From: Poindextera sp963706385
Lineage (GTDB): Bacteria; Pseudomonadota; Alphaproteobacteria; Caulobacterales; Caulobacteraceae
NCBI GenBank assembly: GCA_963706385.1
Contig: OY970153.1
Span: forward strand, 1,736,001 to 1,800,000
Direction: 5' to 3'
DNA: 64,000 nucleotides
Part shown: one piece after another, positions 36,826 to 46,173 of the stretch
Position numbering within the stretch: the first letter of the stretch is position 1
Layout of the letters: each line of letters opens with the position of its first letter
Made by a program: the position numbers and the translations under genes
Notes under the pieces: model-generated
The model's input: the letters and a program-made list of their open reading frames with translations, nothing else
Told to the model about the DNA's origin: nothing
Databases searched by the model: none

Positions 36826-38115
36826 TCAGGCGGTGACCTTGCCGAACAGGCTGGCGAAGAACAGCCTGGGCTCGAAGCGGCTCGAAGACAGCGCCCCGGC
36901 GCGAAAGGCGCGGCCGGCGGCCAGCATCTCCAACCCGGTGACCGCCACCAACAGCGCGCCCGTGCCGGCGACCTGCCAGATCGGCGGGCCGCTCGCCGCC
37001 CGCGCCGCCATCAGGAACGGGGTGAACGGCGGGACCCACGACAGGGCCTGCAACAGCGGCGCGTCGGGATGAGCCACGCTCTGGCTCAGGAACACCATCG
37101 GCACGCTGAGCAGGATCATCATCGGCCCGAGCAGGGTCTGGGCCTCGCGGGTAGTCTCGCAGAAGGCCCCGATGGTGACGAACAGGGTCGCGTACATCAG
37201 ATAGCCGGCGACGAAATAGAAGGCGAAATAGAACAGCAGCCCGCGCGCCATCAGTGCGGCGATCAGATCGCCGGCCAGATGCGGCTGGCTGGTCATCAAG
37301 AGCGCGGCGCCGATGCTCAGCCACACCCCGAGCACCGTGGCGGTCACCGCCGCCACCCCCAGGATCTTTCCGCCCATGATCTCCGCCACCGAAGCGGAGG
37401 ACAAAAGCACCTCCAGGATCCGGCTGCTCTTCTCCTCGATCACGCTGTTCAGCAGGATGCCGGCGCCGGTCAGGATCACCATCCACAGAAGGATGCCCAT
37501 CCCCAGGCCGATGAAGCCGGGCAGCCGGTCGCGCAGGGCGACGCGTCCCGCCTCGGCCCTGGGCGAGAAGGTGGTCACCTCCGGCGCCAGTCGTTCGATC
37601 GCCGACAGGGCGACGGGGTCCAGTCCCGCCTTTTCGAGCCGCTCGCGCCGCAGCACATCGGCCACCGCCTGCGACAGCCGCGCCTGGAGCGTCGGATCGG
37701 CGGGGTTGCGGGTCCAGAAATCGATCACGATCCGATCGCCGGCGCCATGCAGCACCGCGGCGGCGTCGAGCGGTTGGCCGCCGGACGGCAGGCGCTGGCC
37801 GGCGACGTAGGGCTTCAGATTGGCCACCGCGCTCGCCACGTCCCGGCCGACCGGGGCCGGCGGCGGCACGAGTCGGATGGCGGGGGCGCCGGTGTCGGCG
37901 GACGGCGCGAAGGCGCTGGCGAGCTTGCCCGCCAGGCCCCGCCCGGTCAGATCGACGATCGCGAGCGTGGCCGGCGGCGTGTGCCTGGCGATCAGGCTGG
38001 GCGCCGCGATCGCCGCGATCAGCCCGACCGGCATCAGGCAGATCGACAGCCAGAAGCCGACCGTGCGCACATAGGCGACGTATTCCCTGACGGCGATCCT
38101 GAACAGCCGGCTCAT
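36826..38115 (-). CDS. ABC-2 type exporter permease (NatB-like)
   Basis: A 429-residue membrane protein. An N-terminal transmembrane helix (TVGFWLSICLMPVGLIAAIA) and a large extracytoplasmic domain of about 150 residues precede five or six membrane segments. The motif NSVIEEKSSRILEVLLSS is characteristic of NatB/YhaP-type permeases. The family exports sodium or drugs, or acts on membrane components; the substrate here is unknown. Its ATG overlaps the stop of the ATPase gene (ATGA). Confidence 0.9.
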   Translation of the reverse strand: MSRLFRIAVREYVAYVRTVGFWLSICLMPVGLIAAIAAPSLIARHTPPATLAIVDLTGRGLAGKLASAFAPSADTGAPAIRLVPPPAPVGRDVASAVANLKPYVAGQRLPSGGQPLDAAAVLHGAGDRIVIDFWTRNPADPTLQARLSQAVADVLRRERLEKAGLDPVALSAIERLAPEVTTFSPRAEAGRVALRDRLPGFIGLGMGILLWMVILTGAGILLNSVIEEKSSRILEVLLSSASVAEIMGGKILGVAAVTATVLGVWLSIGAALLMTSQPHLAGDLIAALMARGLLFYFAFYFVAGYLMYATLFVTIGAFCETTREAQTLLGPMMILLSVPMVFLSQSVAHPDAPLLQALSWVPPFTPFLMAARAASGPPIWQVAGTGALLVAVTGLEMLAAGRAFRAGALSSSRFEPRLFFASLFGKVTA

Positions 38116-39035
38116 GCCGCGATCTCCTGGCCGGTCAGGACGATGAAGGCGTCGTGCAAGTGCGGCTCCTTGAGTTCGAACCGGGTGATGTCCAGGCCGC
38201 GCTCGAAGGCGGCGCGCAAGGGGGTCTGGGCCGGCGCGCCGGGCGCGAGGACGCCGGTGACCCGCATCCCGCCCGCCTCCATCGGCTCGCAGGCGATGTC
38301 GGTCAGGCCCGGCAGGGCGGCGGCGGCCTCGCGGGCGATGGCGCCTTCCAGGATCAGCCGGCGCGGCGCGGCGGCCCGGGCCGCGTCGACCGCGCCGTCG
38401 AACACCTTGCGGCCGCGCGAGAGCAGGACGACCTGTTCGCACAAGCGCTCGGCGTGCTGCATCACATGGGTGGAGAACAGCACCGTGGCGCCCCGCGCCG
38501 CCAGACCGCGGATCAGCTCCTCCAACTCCTGCTGGTTGACTGGATCCAGGCCCGAAAACGGTTCGTCCAGGATCACCAGCTCCGGATCGTGCGCCAGGGC
38601 CGAGAGCAGTTGGACCTTCTGGGCCATGCCCTTGGACAGGGAGCGGATTTGGCGCTTCATCGCCTGACCGAGACCGTTGTCTTCCAACAGAGTTCGCGCC
38701 CGCCGCCGGGCCTCGCCGGTGGACAGGCCCTTGAGGCTGGCCAGGAAGCCGATCGCCTCGATCGGGGTCATGCGCCGATAAAGACCGCGCTCCTCCGGCA
38801 GAAAACCGATCTTGGAGCGGACCGAGCGGCCGTCGGCGGCGCCCAGCACGCTGAGCCGTCCGCTGGTCGGCGCCACCAGGCCCAGGATCATCCGGATGGT
38901 CGTTGTCTTGCCCGCGCCATTGGGACCCAGAAAGCCGCAGATGCGCCCCGGCGCCACTTCGAAACTCAGGTCGCGGACGGCTTCGAAGTCGCCGTACCGC
39001 TTGCCGATCCGCTCCAGCTCGAGCGCTGCCCGCAT
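38112..39035 (-). CDS. ABC transporter ATP-binding protein (NatA-like)
   Basis: A 307-residue ATPase and partner of the NatB-like permease. Walker A is GPNGAGKTTTIRM, the signature region is SLSKGMAQKVQLLSALAHDP (SKG in place of SGG), and Walker B is LVILDEPFSGLDPVNQ. The C-terminal 80 residues form the DUF4162-type extension common in this subfamily. It is upstream of and coupled to the permease gene. Confidence 0.93.
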   Translation of the reverse strand: MRAALELERIGKRYGDFEAVRDLSFEVAPGRICGFLGPNGAGKTTTIRMILGLVAPTSGRLSVLGAADGRSVRSKIGFLPEERGLYRRMTPIEAIGFLASLKGLSTGEARRRARTLLEDNGLGQAMKRQIRSLSKGMAQKVQLLSALAHDPELVILDEPFSGLDPVNQQELEELIRGLAARGATVLFSTHVMQHAERLCEQVVLLSRGRKVFDGAVDAARAAAPRRLILEGAIAREAAAALPGLTDIACEPMEAGGMRVTGVLAPGAPAQTPLRAAFERGLDITRFELKEPHLHDAFIVLTGQEIAA

Positions 39036-39154
39036 ACCCGCCTCAACCGTCCGCCCCGATGTCGTGGACCGGGGTCATAGCAGTCGATGGTTATCAGGCT
39101 CTGCATGTCTTGGGATTTGCGCGCGGCGATCGCGAGAACCGGCGGATTTTTCGG

Positions 39155-40129
39155 CTATCGCGCCGCGGCGTCGCGGACGAAGTCGATCGCCGCGATCACG
39201 TGGTCGGCGTATTTGCGGCCCAGGAGGGTCGCGTGACCCGCCCCCGCCACGCTCTCCGCGTAGCCGTGGCGCGAGAGGCGGGCCGGCTCGACCTGCAGCG
39301 CCTTGAGGCCCAGTCGGCGATAACTGGTTCCGGCGGTGACCACGGCGACCGGCCAGTCCGGATTGAGCGGGCCGGTGGCGCGCGCTTCGTCGGCGGAGCG
39401 GAACCATTGCTCGACCTCCGCGACGGCGGTCCGGTTGTGCCGCGGCGAGGCGAAGGCGCGGCGCTTTTCGGCGGAGGCGTCGGGCGTCAGGCCGATCTTG
39501 TCCCCGAACCAGGTTCCGGCGAGCGGTGCGTAAAGGCCCAACGAAGCGCCGAAACTGGCCAGACGGGAGGCGCGGATGAACTGGGTCACGAACTGGCGGA
39601 CGGCCGGGGTCGCGGTGGCTTCCGGCGTGGTCGCGTCGACCAGCACCAGGCCCGCGACCTTGCCGGGATTGCGGTTGGCGTAGAGCCGCAGATAGAGCCC
39701 GCCCATCGAATGACCGACGAGAATGAACGGACCCTCCTCGCGCGCGGCGGCCAGCAGGCGCTCCAGATCGCCCACCACCGCCAGACCGTCGCGCGGCGCC
39801 GGGCCGGGATCGGACAGGCCCATGCCGGCCCGGTCATAGGCGCAGGCGCGGAAGCCTTGCGCCACCGCCTCTTCCTGCACCACGCCCCAGTCGGCGGCGA
39901 AACCGAACGCCCCGGCCTCGAACAGCACCGTCGGCGCCGCACTCTTCGGCCCCTCGCAGATCAGGCGCATCCGCCGTCCGCCGCCGACGTCGATCATCTC
40001 GCCGCGCATCTTCAGGGGTCCCGCCATGGCGCCCATCGCGCCGCCCACCGCGATATAGGCCAGAACGACCAGGACGGTTCCAGCGATGACGTTCGAAATT
40101 CGGCGCATTGATCTGGATCTAGACGCCAT
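39155..40129 (-). CDS. Alpha/beta hydrolase, membrane-anchored or secreted
   Basis: A 324-residue protein. The N-terminal hydrophobic segment ISNVIAGTVLVVLAYIAVGG is a signal anchor. The hydrolase fold shows the oxyanion segment LFEAGAFGFAADW, the nucleophile elbow VGHSMGGLY, and a C-terminal GAGHATLLG with the catalytic histidine. Substrate unknown. The start is uncertain between ATG at 40129 and ATG at 40108; neither has a clear ribosome-binding site. It ends the run of minus-strand genes that begins with the transhydrogenase cluster but is probably separate from it. Confidence 0.88.
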   Translation of the reverse strand: MASRSRSMRRISNVIAGTVLVVLAYIAVGGAMGAMAGPLKMRGEMIDVGGGRRMRLICEGPKSAAPTVLFEAGAFGFAADWGVVQEEAVAQGFRACAYDRAGMGLSDPGPAPRDGLAVVGDLERLLAAAREEGPFILVGHSMGGLYLRLYANRNPGKVAGLVLVDATTPEATATPAVRQFVTQFIRASRLASFGASLGLYAPLAGTWFGDKIGLTPDASAEKRRAFASPRHNRTAVAEVEQWFRSADEARATGPLNPDWPVAVVTAGTSYRRLGLKALQVEPARLSRHGYAESVAGAGHATLLGRKYADHVIAAIDFVRDAAAR

Positions 40130-40169
40130 GCGTGTCGCGTGCGCGACGCCAGCCTCGCTTTTGGCCAAG

Positions 40170-41582
40170 CTACAGCGCCTTGACGATGCCTTCGACCATC
40201 TTCTTGGCGTCGGAGAACAGCATCATGGTGTTGTCGCGGAAGAACAGCTCGTTCTCCACTCCGGCGTAGCCCGAGCCCATGCCGCGCTTGACGAACAGCA
40301 CGGTGCGGGCCTTTTCGACATCCAGGATCGGCATGCCGAAGATCGGCGAGGTGGGATCGGTCTTGGCCGCCGGATTGGTCACGTCGTTGGCTCCGATCAC
40401 GAAAGCGACGTCGGCGGTGGGGAATTCGGCGTTGATGTCCTCCAGCTCGAACACCTCGTCATAGGGCACGTTGGCCTCGGCCAGCAGCACGTTCATGTGG
40501 CCGGGCATGCGGCCGGCGACCGGATGAATGGCGTATTTCACCTCCACGCCCTCCGCCTTCAGCTTGTCGGCCATCTCGCGCAGGGCGTGCTGGGCCTGGG
40601 CCACCGCCATGCCGTAACCGGGCACGATGATCACCTTGGAGGCGTTCTTCATGATGAAGGCCGCATCCTCCGCCGAACCTTGCTTGACAGGGCGGGTCTC
40701 GACCCGGCCGGCGCCCGCGGCCGCGTCCTCACCGCCGAAGCCGCCCAGGATCACCGAGATGAAGCCGCGATTCATCCCCTTGCACATGATGTAGGACAAG
40801 ATCGCGCCCGAGGAGCCGACCAGCGCCCCGGTGATGATCAGGGTGGTGTTCTCCAGCGTGAAACCCAGCGCCGCCGCCGCCCAGCCGGAGTAGCTGTTCA
40901 GCATCGAGACCACCACCGGCATGTCGGCCCCGCCGATCGGGATGATCAGGGTGATCCCGGCCAGCAGCGCCAGGCCGAAGACGCCCCAGAACGCCCATTT
41001 GGCGTCACCGCCGCTGACCACCAGAATCACCGTCAACGCCACCACCGCCAGGCCGATGGCCAGGTTCAGCAGATGCCGCGCCGGCAGGATGATCGGCGCG
41101 CCGCTCATGTTGCCGTTCAGCTTGGCGAAGGCGATCAGCGAGCCGGTGAAGGTCACCGCCCCGATGGCCACGCCCAAGGAAAGCTCGATCAGGCTCTCCA
41201 GCTTGACCCCGTGGGCCGTGGCGATGCCATAGGCGGCGGGAGTGTAGATCGCCGCGACGGCCACCAGGCAGGCGGACAGGCCCACCAGCGAGTGGAAGGC
41301 GGCCACCAGCTGCGGCATCGACGTCATCGGCACCCGCCGGGCGATCACCGCCCCGATCGAGCCGCCGATCGCCACCCCGCCCAGGATCAGGCCGACGGTG
41401 ACCGCATCGAGCGCGCGCTGGCTCGCCAGGGTCATCAGGGTCACGCTGACCGCGATGGCCATGCCGAGCATGCCCATCTGGTTGCCGCGCCGGCTGGTCA
41501 CCGGGCTGGACAGGCCGCGCAGCGCCAGGATGAACAGGACGCCGGAGATCAGATAGGCGATGGCGGCGATGTTGGCGTTCAT
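40170..41582 (-). CDS. pntB: NAD(P) transhydrogenase subunit beta
   Basis: A 470-residue subunit with about nine membrane helices in the N-terminal 270 residues and the soluble NADP-binding domain III at the C terminus (VIIVPGYGMAVAQAQHALRE, then GANDVTNPAAKTDPTSPI). The complex couples proton entry to NADPH formation from NADH. The ATG at 41582 (MNANIAAIAYL) matches the family start. It is the last gene of the pntA1-pntA2-pntB cluster, with short gaps. Confidence 0.96.
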   Translation of the reverse strand: MNANIAAIAYLISGVLFILALRGLSSPVTSRRGNQMGMLGMAIAVSVTLMTLASQRALDAVTVGLILGGVAIGGSIGAVIARRVPMTSMPQLVAAFHSLVGLSACLVAVAAIYTPAAYGIATAHGVKLESLIELSLGVAIGAVTFTGSLIAFAKLNGNMSGAPIILPARHLLNLAIGLAVVALTVILVVSGGDAKWAFWGVFGLALLAGITLIIPIGGADMPVVVSMLNSYSGWAAAALGFTLENTTLIITGALVGSSGAILSYIMCKGMNRGFISVILGGFGGEDAAAGAGRVETRPVKQGSAEDAAFIMKNASKVIIVPGYGMAVAQAQHALREMADKLKAEGVEVKYAIHPVAGRMPGHMNVLLAEANVPYDEVFELEDINAEFPTADVAFVIGANDVTNPAAKTDPTSPIFGMPILDVEKARTVLFVKRGMGSGYAGVENELFFRDNTMMLFSDAKKMVEGIVKAL

Positions 41583-41595
41583 GATGCGCGCCGCC

Positions 41596-41916
41596 CTATT
41601 TCTGCTTTTTCTTGTACATCGCCAGCATGCGCTGGGTGACCAGAAAGCCGCCAAAGATGTTTACGGCCACGAGGCCCGCGGCGACCGCGCCGGCGCCTTT
41701 CGATATCCAGACCGTCCCGGAAGCGGCTTCGCCGGCGGCGCTGTGGGCCGCGGCGGCCAGCAGTGCGCCGACGATGATCACCGAGGAAATGGCGTTGGTC
41801 ACCGCCATCAGGGGCGTATGCAGGGCCGGCGTCACGCTCCAGACGACGTAATAGCCGACGAAGATCGCCAGCACGAAGATCGCCAGGCGGAAAACGGTGG
41901 GATCGACAACGTCCAT
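41596..41916 (-). CDS. pntA2: NAD(P) transhydrogenase subunit alpha part 2 (membrane)
   Basis: A 106-residue membrane subunit with three hydrophobic helices. The conserved segment SVTPALHTPLMAVTNAISSV is the domain II signature that in E. coli is fused to the C terminus of PntA. The split into two genes is usual in alphaproteobacteria. It lies 13 bases upstream of pntB and 12 bases after the alpha part 1 gene. Confidence 0.95.
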   Translation of the reverse strand: MDVVDPTVFRLAIFVLAIFVGYYVVWSVTPALHTPLMAVTNAISSVIIVGALLAAAAHSAAGEAASGTVWISKGAGAVAAGLVAVNIFGGFLVTQRMLAMYKKKQK

Positions 41917-41928
41917 GATCGCGTCCTC

Positions 41929-43068
41929 CTAGGCTGAAGCTTTCAGGGCGGAATGGATTATGGCGCCGCCCCGGCAGACCAGGGCGGCCTTGAGGATTTC
42001 GTCCTCGAAGTCAGGCGCGAGGGCGCCGTCCTTGTTCACCAACAGGCCGGCGAAGGCGAATAGGTTGCGGGCGTAGAGGTTGGAGGCGTCGGCGGCGATG
42101 CGCCCGGCCAGGTTCGGATAGCCAACGATCTTGACCCCGCCCAGATCGGCGATCTCGCCCAGCTTCGAGCCCGCGACATTGCCGCCCTGCTCGACGGCGA
42201 GGTCGACCAGCACCGATCCCGGCTTCATCGAGGCCACCTGCTCGGCCGAGACCAGCTTCGGGGCGGGACGGCCGGGGATCAGGGCGGTGGTGATGACGAT
42301 GTCCTGCTTCTTGATGTGCTCGGAGACCAGGGCGGCCTGTTTGACCTGATAGGCGGCGCTCATCTCCTTGGCGTAGCCGGCGTCGGTCTCGGCCTGCTTG
42401 AATTCCTCGTCCTCGACGGCGACGAACTTGGCGCCCAGGCTCTCGACCTGCTCCTTGGCGGCGGGCCGCACGTCGGTGGCGGTGACCACCGCGCCCAGCC
42501 GGCGGGCGGTGGCGATGGCCTGCAGACCGGCGACGCCCGCGCCCATCACGAACACCTTGGCCGGGGCGACCGTGCCGGCCGCGGTCATCATCATCGGCAG
42601 CGCCCGCCCGTAGACCTCCGCCGCCTCGATCACCGCGCGATAGCCGGCCAGATTGGCTTGGCTGGACAGGGCGTCCATCACCTGGGCGCGGGTGATGCGG
42701 GGCACGAACTCCATGGCGAAGGCGGTGGCGCCCTTGGCCGCCAGGGCCTCGGTCGCGGCCCGCTCGCCGAACGGATTGAGCAGGGCCACCACGATGGCGT
42801 CTGCCTTCAGCGCGGCGATCTCCTCGTCGGCCGGCGCACGCACCTTGAGCACCACGTCCGCGCCCGAGAGCGCGGCCTTGGCGCTCGTCGCGATCGACGC
42901 GCCGGCGGCGGCGTAGTCGGCGTCCGGATAGCTGGCCGCCAGCCCCGCTCCGGCCTCGACGGTGACAGCGAACCCGAGGCCGATCAGCTTCTTCACCGAA
43001 TCCGGCGTCGCCGCCACGCGCGTCTCGTCGGTGCGGCTTTCCCTGATCACGGCGATATGCGCGCTCAT
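41929..43068 (-). CDS. pntA1: NAD(P) transhydrogenase subunit alpha part 1 (NAD-binding)
   Basis: A 379-residue soluble domain I, related to alanine dehydrogenase. The start MSAHIAVIRESRTDETRVAA is typical. The NAD-binding Rossmann fold shows VFVMGAGVAGLQAIATARRL. It delivers hydride from NADH to the NADP site of PntB. It heads the three-gene cluster. Confidence 0.96.
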   Translation of the reverse strand: MSAHIAVIRESRTDETRVAATPDSVKKLIGLGFAVTVEAGAGLAASYPDADYAAAGASIATSAKAALSGADVVLKVRAPADEEIAALKADAIVVALLNPFGERAATEALAAKGATAFAMEFVPRITRAQVMDALSSQANLAGYRAVIEAAEVYGRALPMMMTAAGTVAPAKVFVMGAGVAGLQAIATARRLGAVVTATDVRPAAKEQVESLGAKFVAVEDEEFKQAETDAGYAKEMSAAYQVKQAALVSEHIKKQDIVITTALIPGRPAPKLVSAEQVASMKPGSVLVDLAVEQGGNVAGSKLGEIADLGGVKIVGYPNLAGRIAADASNLYARNLFAFAGLLVNKDGALAPDFEDEILKAALVCRGGAIIHSALKASA

Positions 43069-43180
43069 GCGCCTGATTCCTTCTCGCGCTTGTCGCCCGC
43101 GCGCATCGTCTCGCGCGTCGGCGCGCCGGCGTCGGATCCCGCCGCCCTTGTGCAGCGAGTCGACGCCTCGTGGCAGGGGG

Positions 43181-43417
43181 TCAGTGCGCCAACGGGCGCT
43201 GGCGCAGCAGAACGCCGCCCAGCGCCGCGACCACGAAGGCGCTCGCGAAGGCGGTGAAGAAACCGGCCTCGGTGCAGAACAACAGGGTGAAGAACAGGAT
43301 TCCGACGGCGAGTGTGAGGCAGGCCCACTTGGTCCCGGACATGACGGTCTTGAATGTCGCTTGCTGGGCGTGGATGTCCATCTCGCCGTGATGATATCTG
43401 GAAGCCTGTCTGGCCAT
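43181..43417 (-). CDS. aa3-type cytochrome c oxidase subunit IV
   Basis: A 78-residue single- or double-helix membrane protein. The sequence HHGEMDIHAQQATFKTVMSG is the conserved N-terminal signature of the alphaproteobacterial CoxIV family, followed by a hydrophobic stretch (LTLAVGILFFTLLFCTEAGF). This small subunit packs against the aa3 oxidase and is not required for catalysis. It lies about 110 bases upstream of the transhydrogenase genes in the same direction, a frequent arrangement. Confidence 0.9.
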   Translation of the reverse strand: MARQASRYHHGEMDIHAQQATFKTVMSGTKWACLTLAVGILFFTLLFCTEAGFFTAFASAFVVAALGGVLLRQRPLAH

Positions 43418-43498
43418 GCGTGGGTCCCCTCAAGCGGTTCTGCGATGGCCCCTGCGACTATACCAATGCGCCGCGTCGCTCAAGGCCGGCCCGCCGTG

Positions 43499-44461
43499 TC
43501 ACGGCCAGAGCGCCAGGACCGCGCGCAGGGCCGCGATCAGGGCGATCGGCTGGTCGACCATGATGTGGTGTTCGCTGTCGGGGATCACGATGGTCTTGAT
43601 CTCGCTCGGCAGCTTGGCCATGCCCGACTGGCCGTGGCGGCGGACGATCTCGGAGTTGTCGGCATGGATGTGCACCGTGGGCGCGCCGACGACGATGGTC
43701 TCGAACAGGCCCTCCATCACGCCGCGATCGAGCTTGCTCCACAGGAACGGATCGAACCGCCAGGTCCAGCCCTGGCCGCCGCCCTCCAGCGGCGCGGGCT
43801 TGAGCGAGCGGCGGGCGATGTAGTCGGCGATGAACAGGTTCTTGCAGCCCTGGGGCGGCATGAAGCGGAAACGGCCCAGGGCCTCGGCCAGGGTCGGATA
43901 GACGCGGTTGGGCTGGGTGCGCATCTGGGGCATGCGGAAGCCCTCGGCCGCCGACGCCGGCGGCGGGCCGAAGCCGGTGTCGACCAGGATCGCCGCGCGC
44001 ATCCATTCGGGGTAGCGGATCGCCGCGTGCAGCACCTGGGCGCCGCCGAATGAGTGGCCGATGAACACCGGCTTTTCCGGCGCGTCGTAAAGTCCGGCCG
44101 CCTCGGCCCCGGCGCGGGCCTCGTGCGCGAAGCTGACGAAGGAATAATGTTCGCGCCAGTCCGAGGCGCCCATCCCCGAGAGCGAGATCGCCGCCACGCG
44201 GTAGTCCATGGCCAGCCACGGGGCGATGAAGCTCCACCAGTCGGCGTGGGCGCTGTTGCCGTGCACCAGCAAGAGGCCCGGCTTGCCGCGCTGACCCCAG
44301 GCCAAGAGCTCGATGTTCGCCCCGTCGACCTCGACGAACGAACGCTCCGGCGCCTGGGCGATCGCCCATTTGAACCAGTCCGGCGCCGGCGGCTCGGCTC
44401 CGTTGAACGGCGCCAACGGCGCCTGGACCTCGGCCGGGGGCGAAAGCTGATCGTCGGCCAT
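43499..44461 (-). CDS. Alpha/beta hydrolase
   Basis: A 320-residue soluble hydrolase. The fold shows LLVHGNSAHADWWSFIAPWL (oxyanion region), the nucleophile elbow IGHSFGGAQVL, the acid in the HIHADNSEIV region and the catalytic histidine in PDSEHHIMVDQP. The substrate cannot be predicted. A single gene that diverges from tacA across 250 bases. Confidence 0.9.
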   Translation of the reverse strand: MADDQLSPPAEVQAPLAPFNGAEPPAPDWFKWAIAQAPERSFVEVDGANIELLAWGQRGKPGLLLVHGNSAHADWWSFIAPWLAMDYRVAAISLSGMGASDWREHYSFVSFAHEARAGAEAAGLYDAPEKPVFIGHSFGGAQVLHAAIRYPEWMRAAILVDTGFGPPPASAAEGFRMPQMRTQPNRVYPTLAEALGRFRFMPPQGCKNLFIADYIARRSLKPAPLEGGGQGWTWRFDPFLWSKLDRGVMEGLFETIVVGAPTVHIHADNSEIVRRHGQSGMAKLPSEIKTIVIPDSEHHIMVDQPIALIAALRAVLALWP

Positions 44462-44711
44462 GGCGAACTCCCAAGGCGCGCCGGCCTCGGCGCGCGCAAT
44501 CCACTGCGATTTGAAATACGACCCGTCAAAACGGCGCTAATGGCGCCCTGACTAAACGGCGTTTCCAGAAACACAACCCCGGTGCGGCGGCCGGCCGATT
44601 AACGCTTCGGGAACATCCCTTCAACGCCCCCTTTACCTCGCGGGTCTAGAACCACGGCCAACGATCAGCCGCTCTCGGTGAAGGGCGGCGTACAGGTGGG
44701 TTTAGAGTTTC

Positions 44712-46154
44712 ATGGCCAAGACGGTTCTCGTCGTCGATGACGATCCGACTCAGCGTCGGCTGATCCAGGCGGTGCTCGAGCGCGAGGGCCTGGTCGTGGT
44801 TCACGCGGCAAGCGGGGAACAGGCGATCGACCGGCTGACCGCCGGCGGCGCCGACGCCGTCATGCTCGACCTGGTCATGCCCGGCCTCGGCGGCCTCGAA
44901 ACCCTGAAGGAAATGCGCGCGCGGGGCTTCAATCAGCCGGTCATCGTGCTAACCGCAACCGGCGGCATCGACACCGTGGTCCAGGCCATGCAGGCCGGGG
45001 CCCAGGACTTCTTCGTCAAGCCCGCCTCGCCCGAGCGGATCATGGTCTCGATCCGCAACGCCCTGCAGATGGGCGAGCTGAAGGGAGAAGTCGACCGGCT
45101 GAAAAAGCGCAGCTCCGGCAAGATCACCTTCGAGGAGCTGATCGGCGCCTCGCCGGCCATGGCGATGGTCAAGCGGCTGGGCGAGCGGGCGGCCAAGTCC
45201 TCGATCCCGATCCTGATCCTCGGCGAAAGCGGCGTCGGCAAGGAGCTGATCGCGCGCGCCGTGCATGGCGCATCGGATCGCTCCGGCAAGCCGTTCGTGG
45301 CGGTCAACTGCGGCGCCCTGCCGGAGAACCTGGTCGAATCCATCCTGTTCGGCCACGAGAAAGGCAGTTTCACCGGCGCCATCGACAAGCACCTGGGCAA
45401 GTTCCAAGAGGCCAGCGGCGGGACCCTGTTCCTGGACGAGATTGGCGAGCTGCCGCTGGACATGCAGGTCAAGCTGCTGCGCGCCCTGCAGGAAGGCGAG
45501 ATCGATCCGATCGGCTCCAAGCGGCCGGTGCGGGTGGACGCGCGGATCATCTCGGCCACCAACCGTGACCTGGCCCAACGGGTGGCCGACGGCCTGTTCC
45601 GCGAGGACCTCTACTATCGGCTGAACGTCTTCCCGATCGAAGCGCCATCCATGCGCGAGCGGCGCGAGGACATCCCGGCCCTGGTCGAGCACTTCATCCG
45701 CCGCTTCAACGTCGAGGAAGGCAAGCGGGTGGTCGGCGCGACGCCGGAGACCCTGGCGCTGCTGGCCGCCCACGACTGGCCCGGCAACGTGCGCCAGCTC
45801 GAAAACGCGGTCTACCGCGCCATCGTGCTGTCCGACGCGCCCTATCTGCAGCCTTACGACTTCCCCGCCATCTCCGGCCTGCAGGCGCCGGCGCCCGCCG
45901 CCGAGCCGGCCGGCGTGCCCTCGGCCTCGGAGCTGATCGAGGAGCTGCCGGGCGACTCGCCGGTGCGCATCCTGGACGAGCGCGGGCATCTTCGCACGCT
46001 GGAGGAGATCGAGCGCGACCTGATCCAGCTCGCCATCGAGATCTATTCCGGCCACATGAGCGAGGTCGCCCGCCGGCTCGGCATCGGCCGCTCGACCCTC
46101 TACCGCAAGGTGCGCGAGCAGGGGCTTGACGTCCCGCTGGACGAGGCGGTCTGA
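44712..46154 (+). CDS. tacA: Sigma-54-dependent response regulator, TacA-like
   Basis: A 480-residue NtrC-type activator. The receiver domain carries D53 (MLDLVMPG) as phosphoacceptor. The AAA+ domain has Walker A GESGVGKE at 171-178, and Walker B lies in GTLFLDEIGELP. The C-terminal helix-turn-helix reads EVARRLGIGRSTLYRKVREQ. The sigma-54-contacting loop is GSFTGA (218-223) in place of the usual GAFTGA. In Caulobacter TacA acts in the stalk-development pathway through sigma-54; the name rests on overall similarity and the family context. The upstream 250 bases hold GATTAACGC, a possible CtrA half-site. Confidence 0.85.
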   Translation: MAKTVLVVDDDPTQRRLIQAVLEREGLVVVHAASGEQAIDRLTAGGADAVMLDLVMPGLGGLETLKEMRARGFNQPVIVLTATGGIDTVVQAMQAGAQDFFVKPASPERIMVSIRNALQMGELKGEVDRLKKRSSGKITFEELIGASPAMAMVKRLGERAAKSSIPILILGESGVGKELIARAVHGASDRSGKPFVAVNCGALPENLVESILFGHEKGSFTGAIDKHLGKFQEASGGTLFLDEIGELPLDMQVKLLRALQEGEIDPIGSKRPVRVDARIISATNRDLAQRVADGLFREDLYYRLNVFPIEAPSMRERREDIPALVEHFIRRFNVEEGKRVVGATPETLALLAAHDWPGNVRQLENAVYRAIVLSDAPYLQPYDFPAISGLQAPAPAAEPAGVPSASELIEELPGDSPVRILDERGHLRTLEEIERDLIQLAIEIYSGHMSEVARRLGIGRSTLYRKVREQGLDVPLDEAV

Positions 46155-46173
46155 GGGGCGGTCATCGCCGCAC

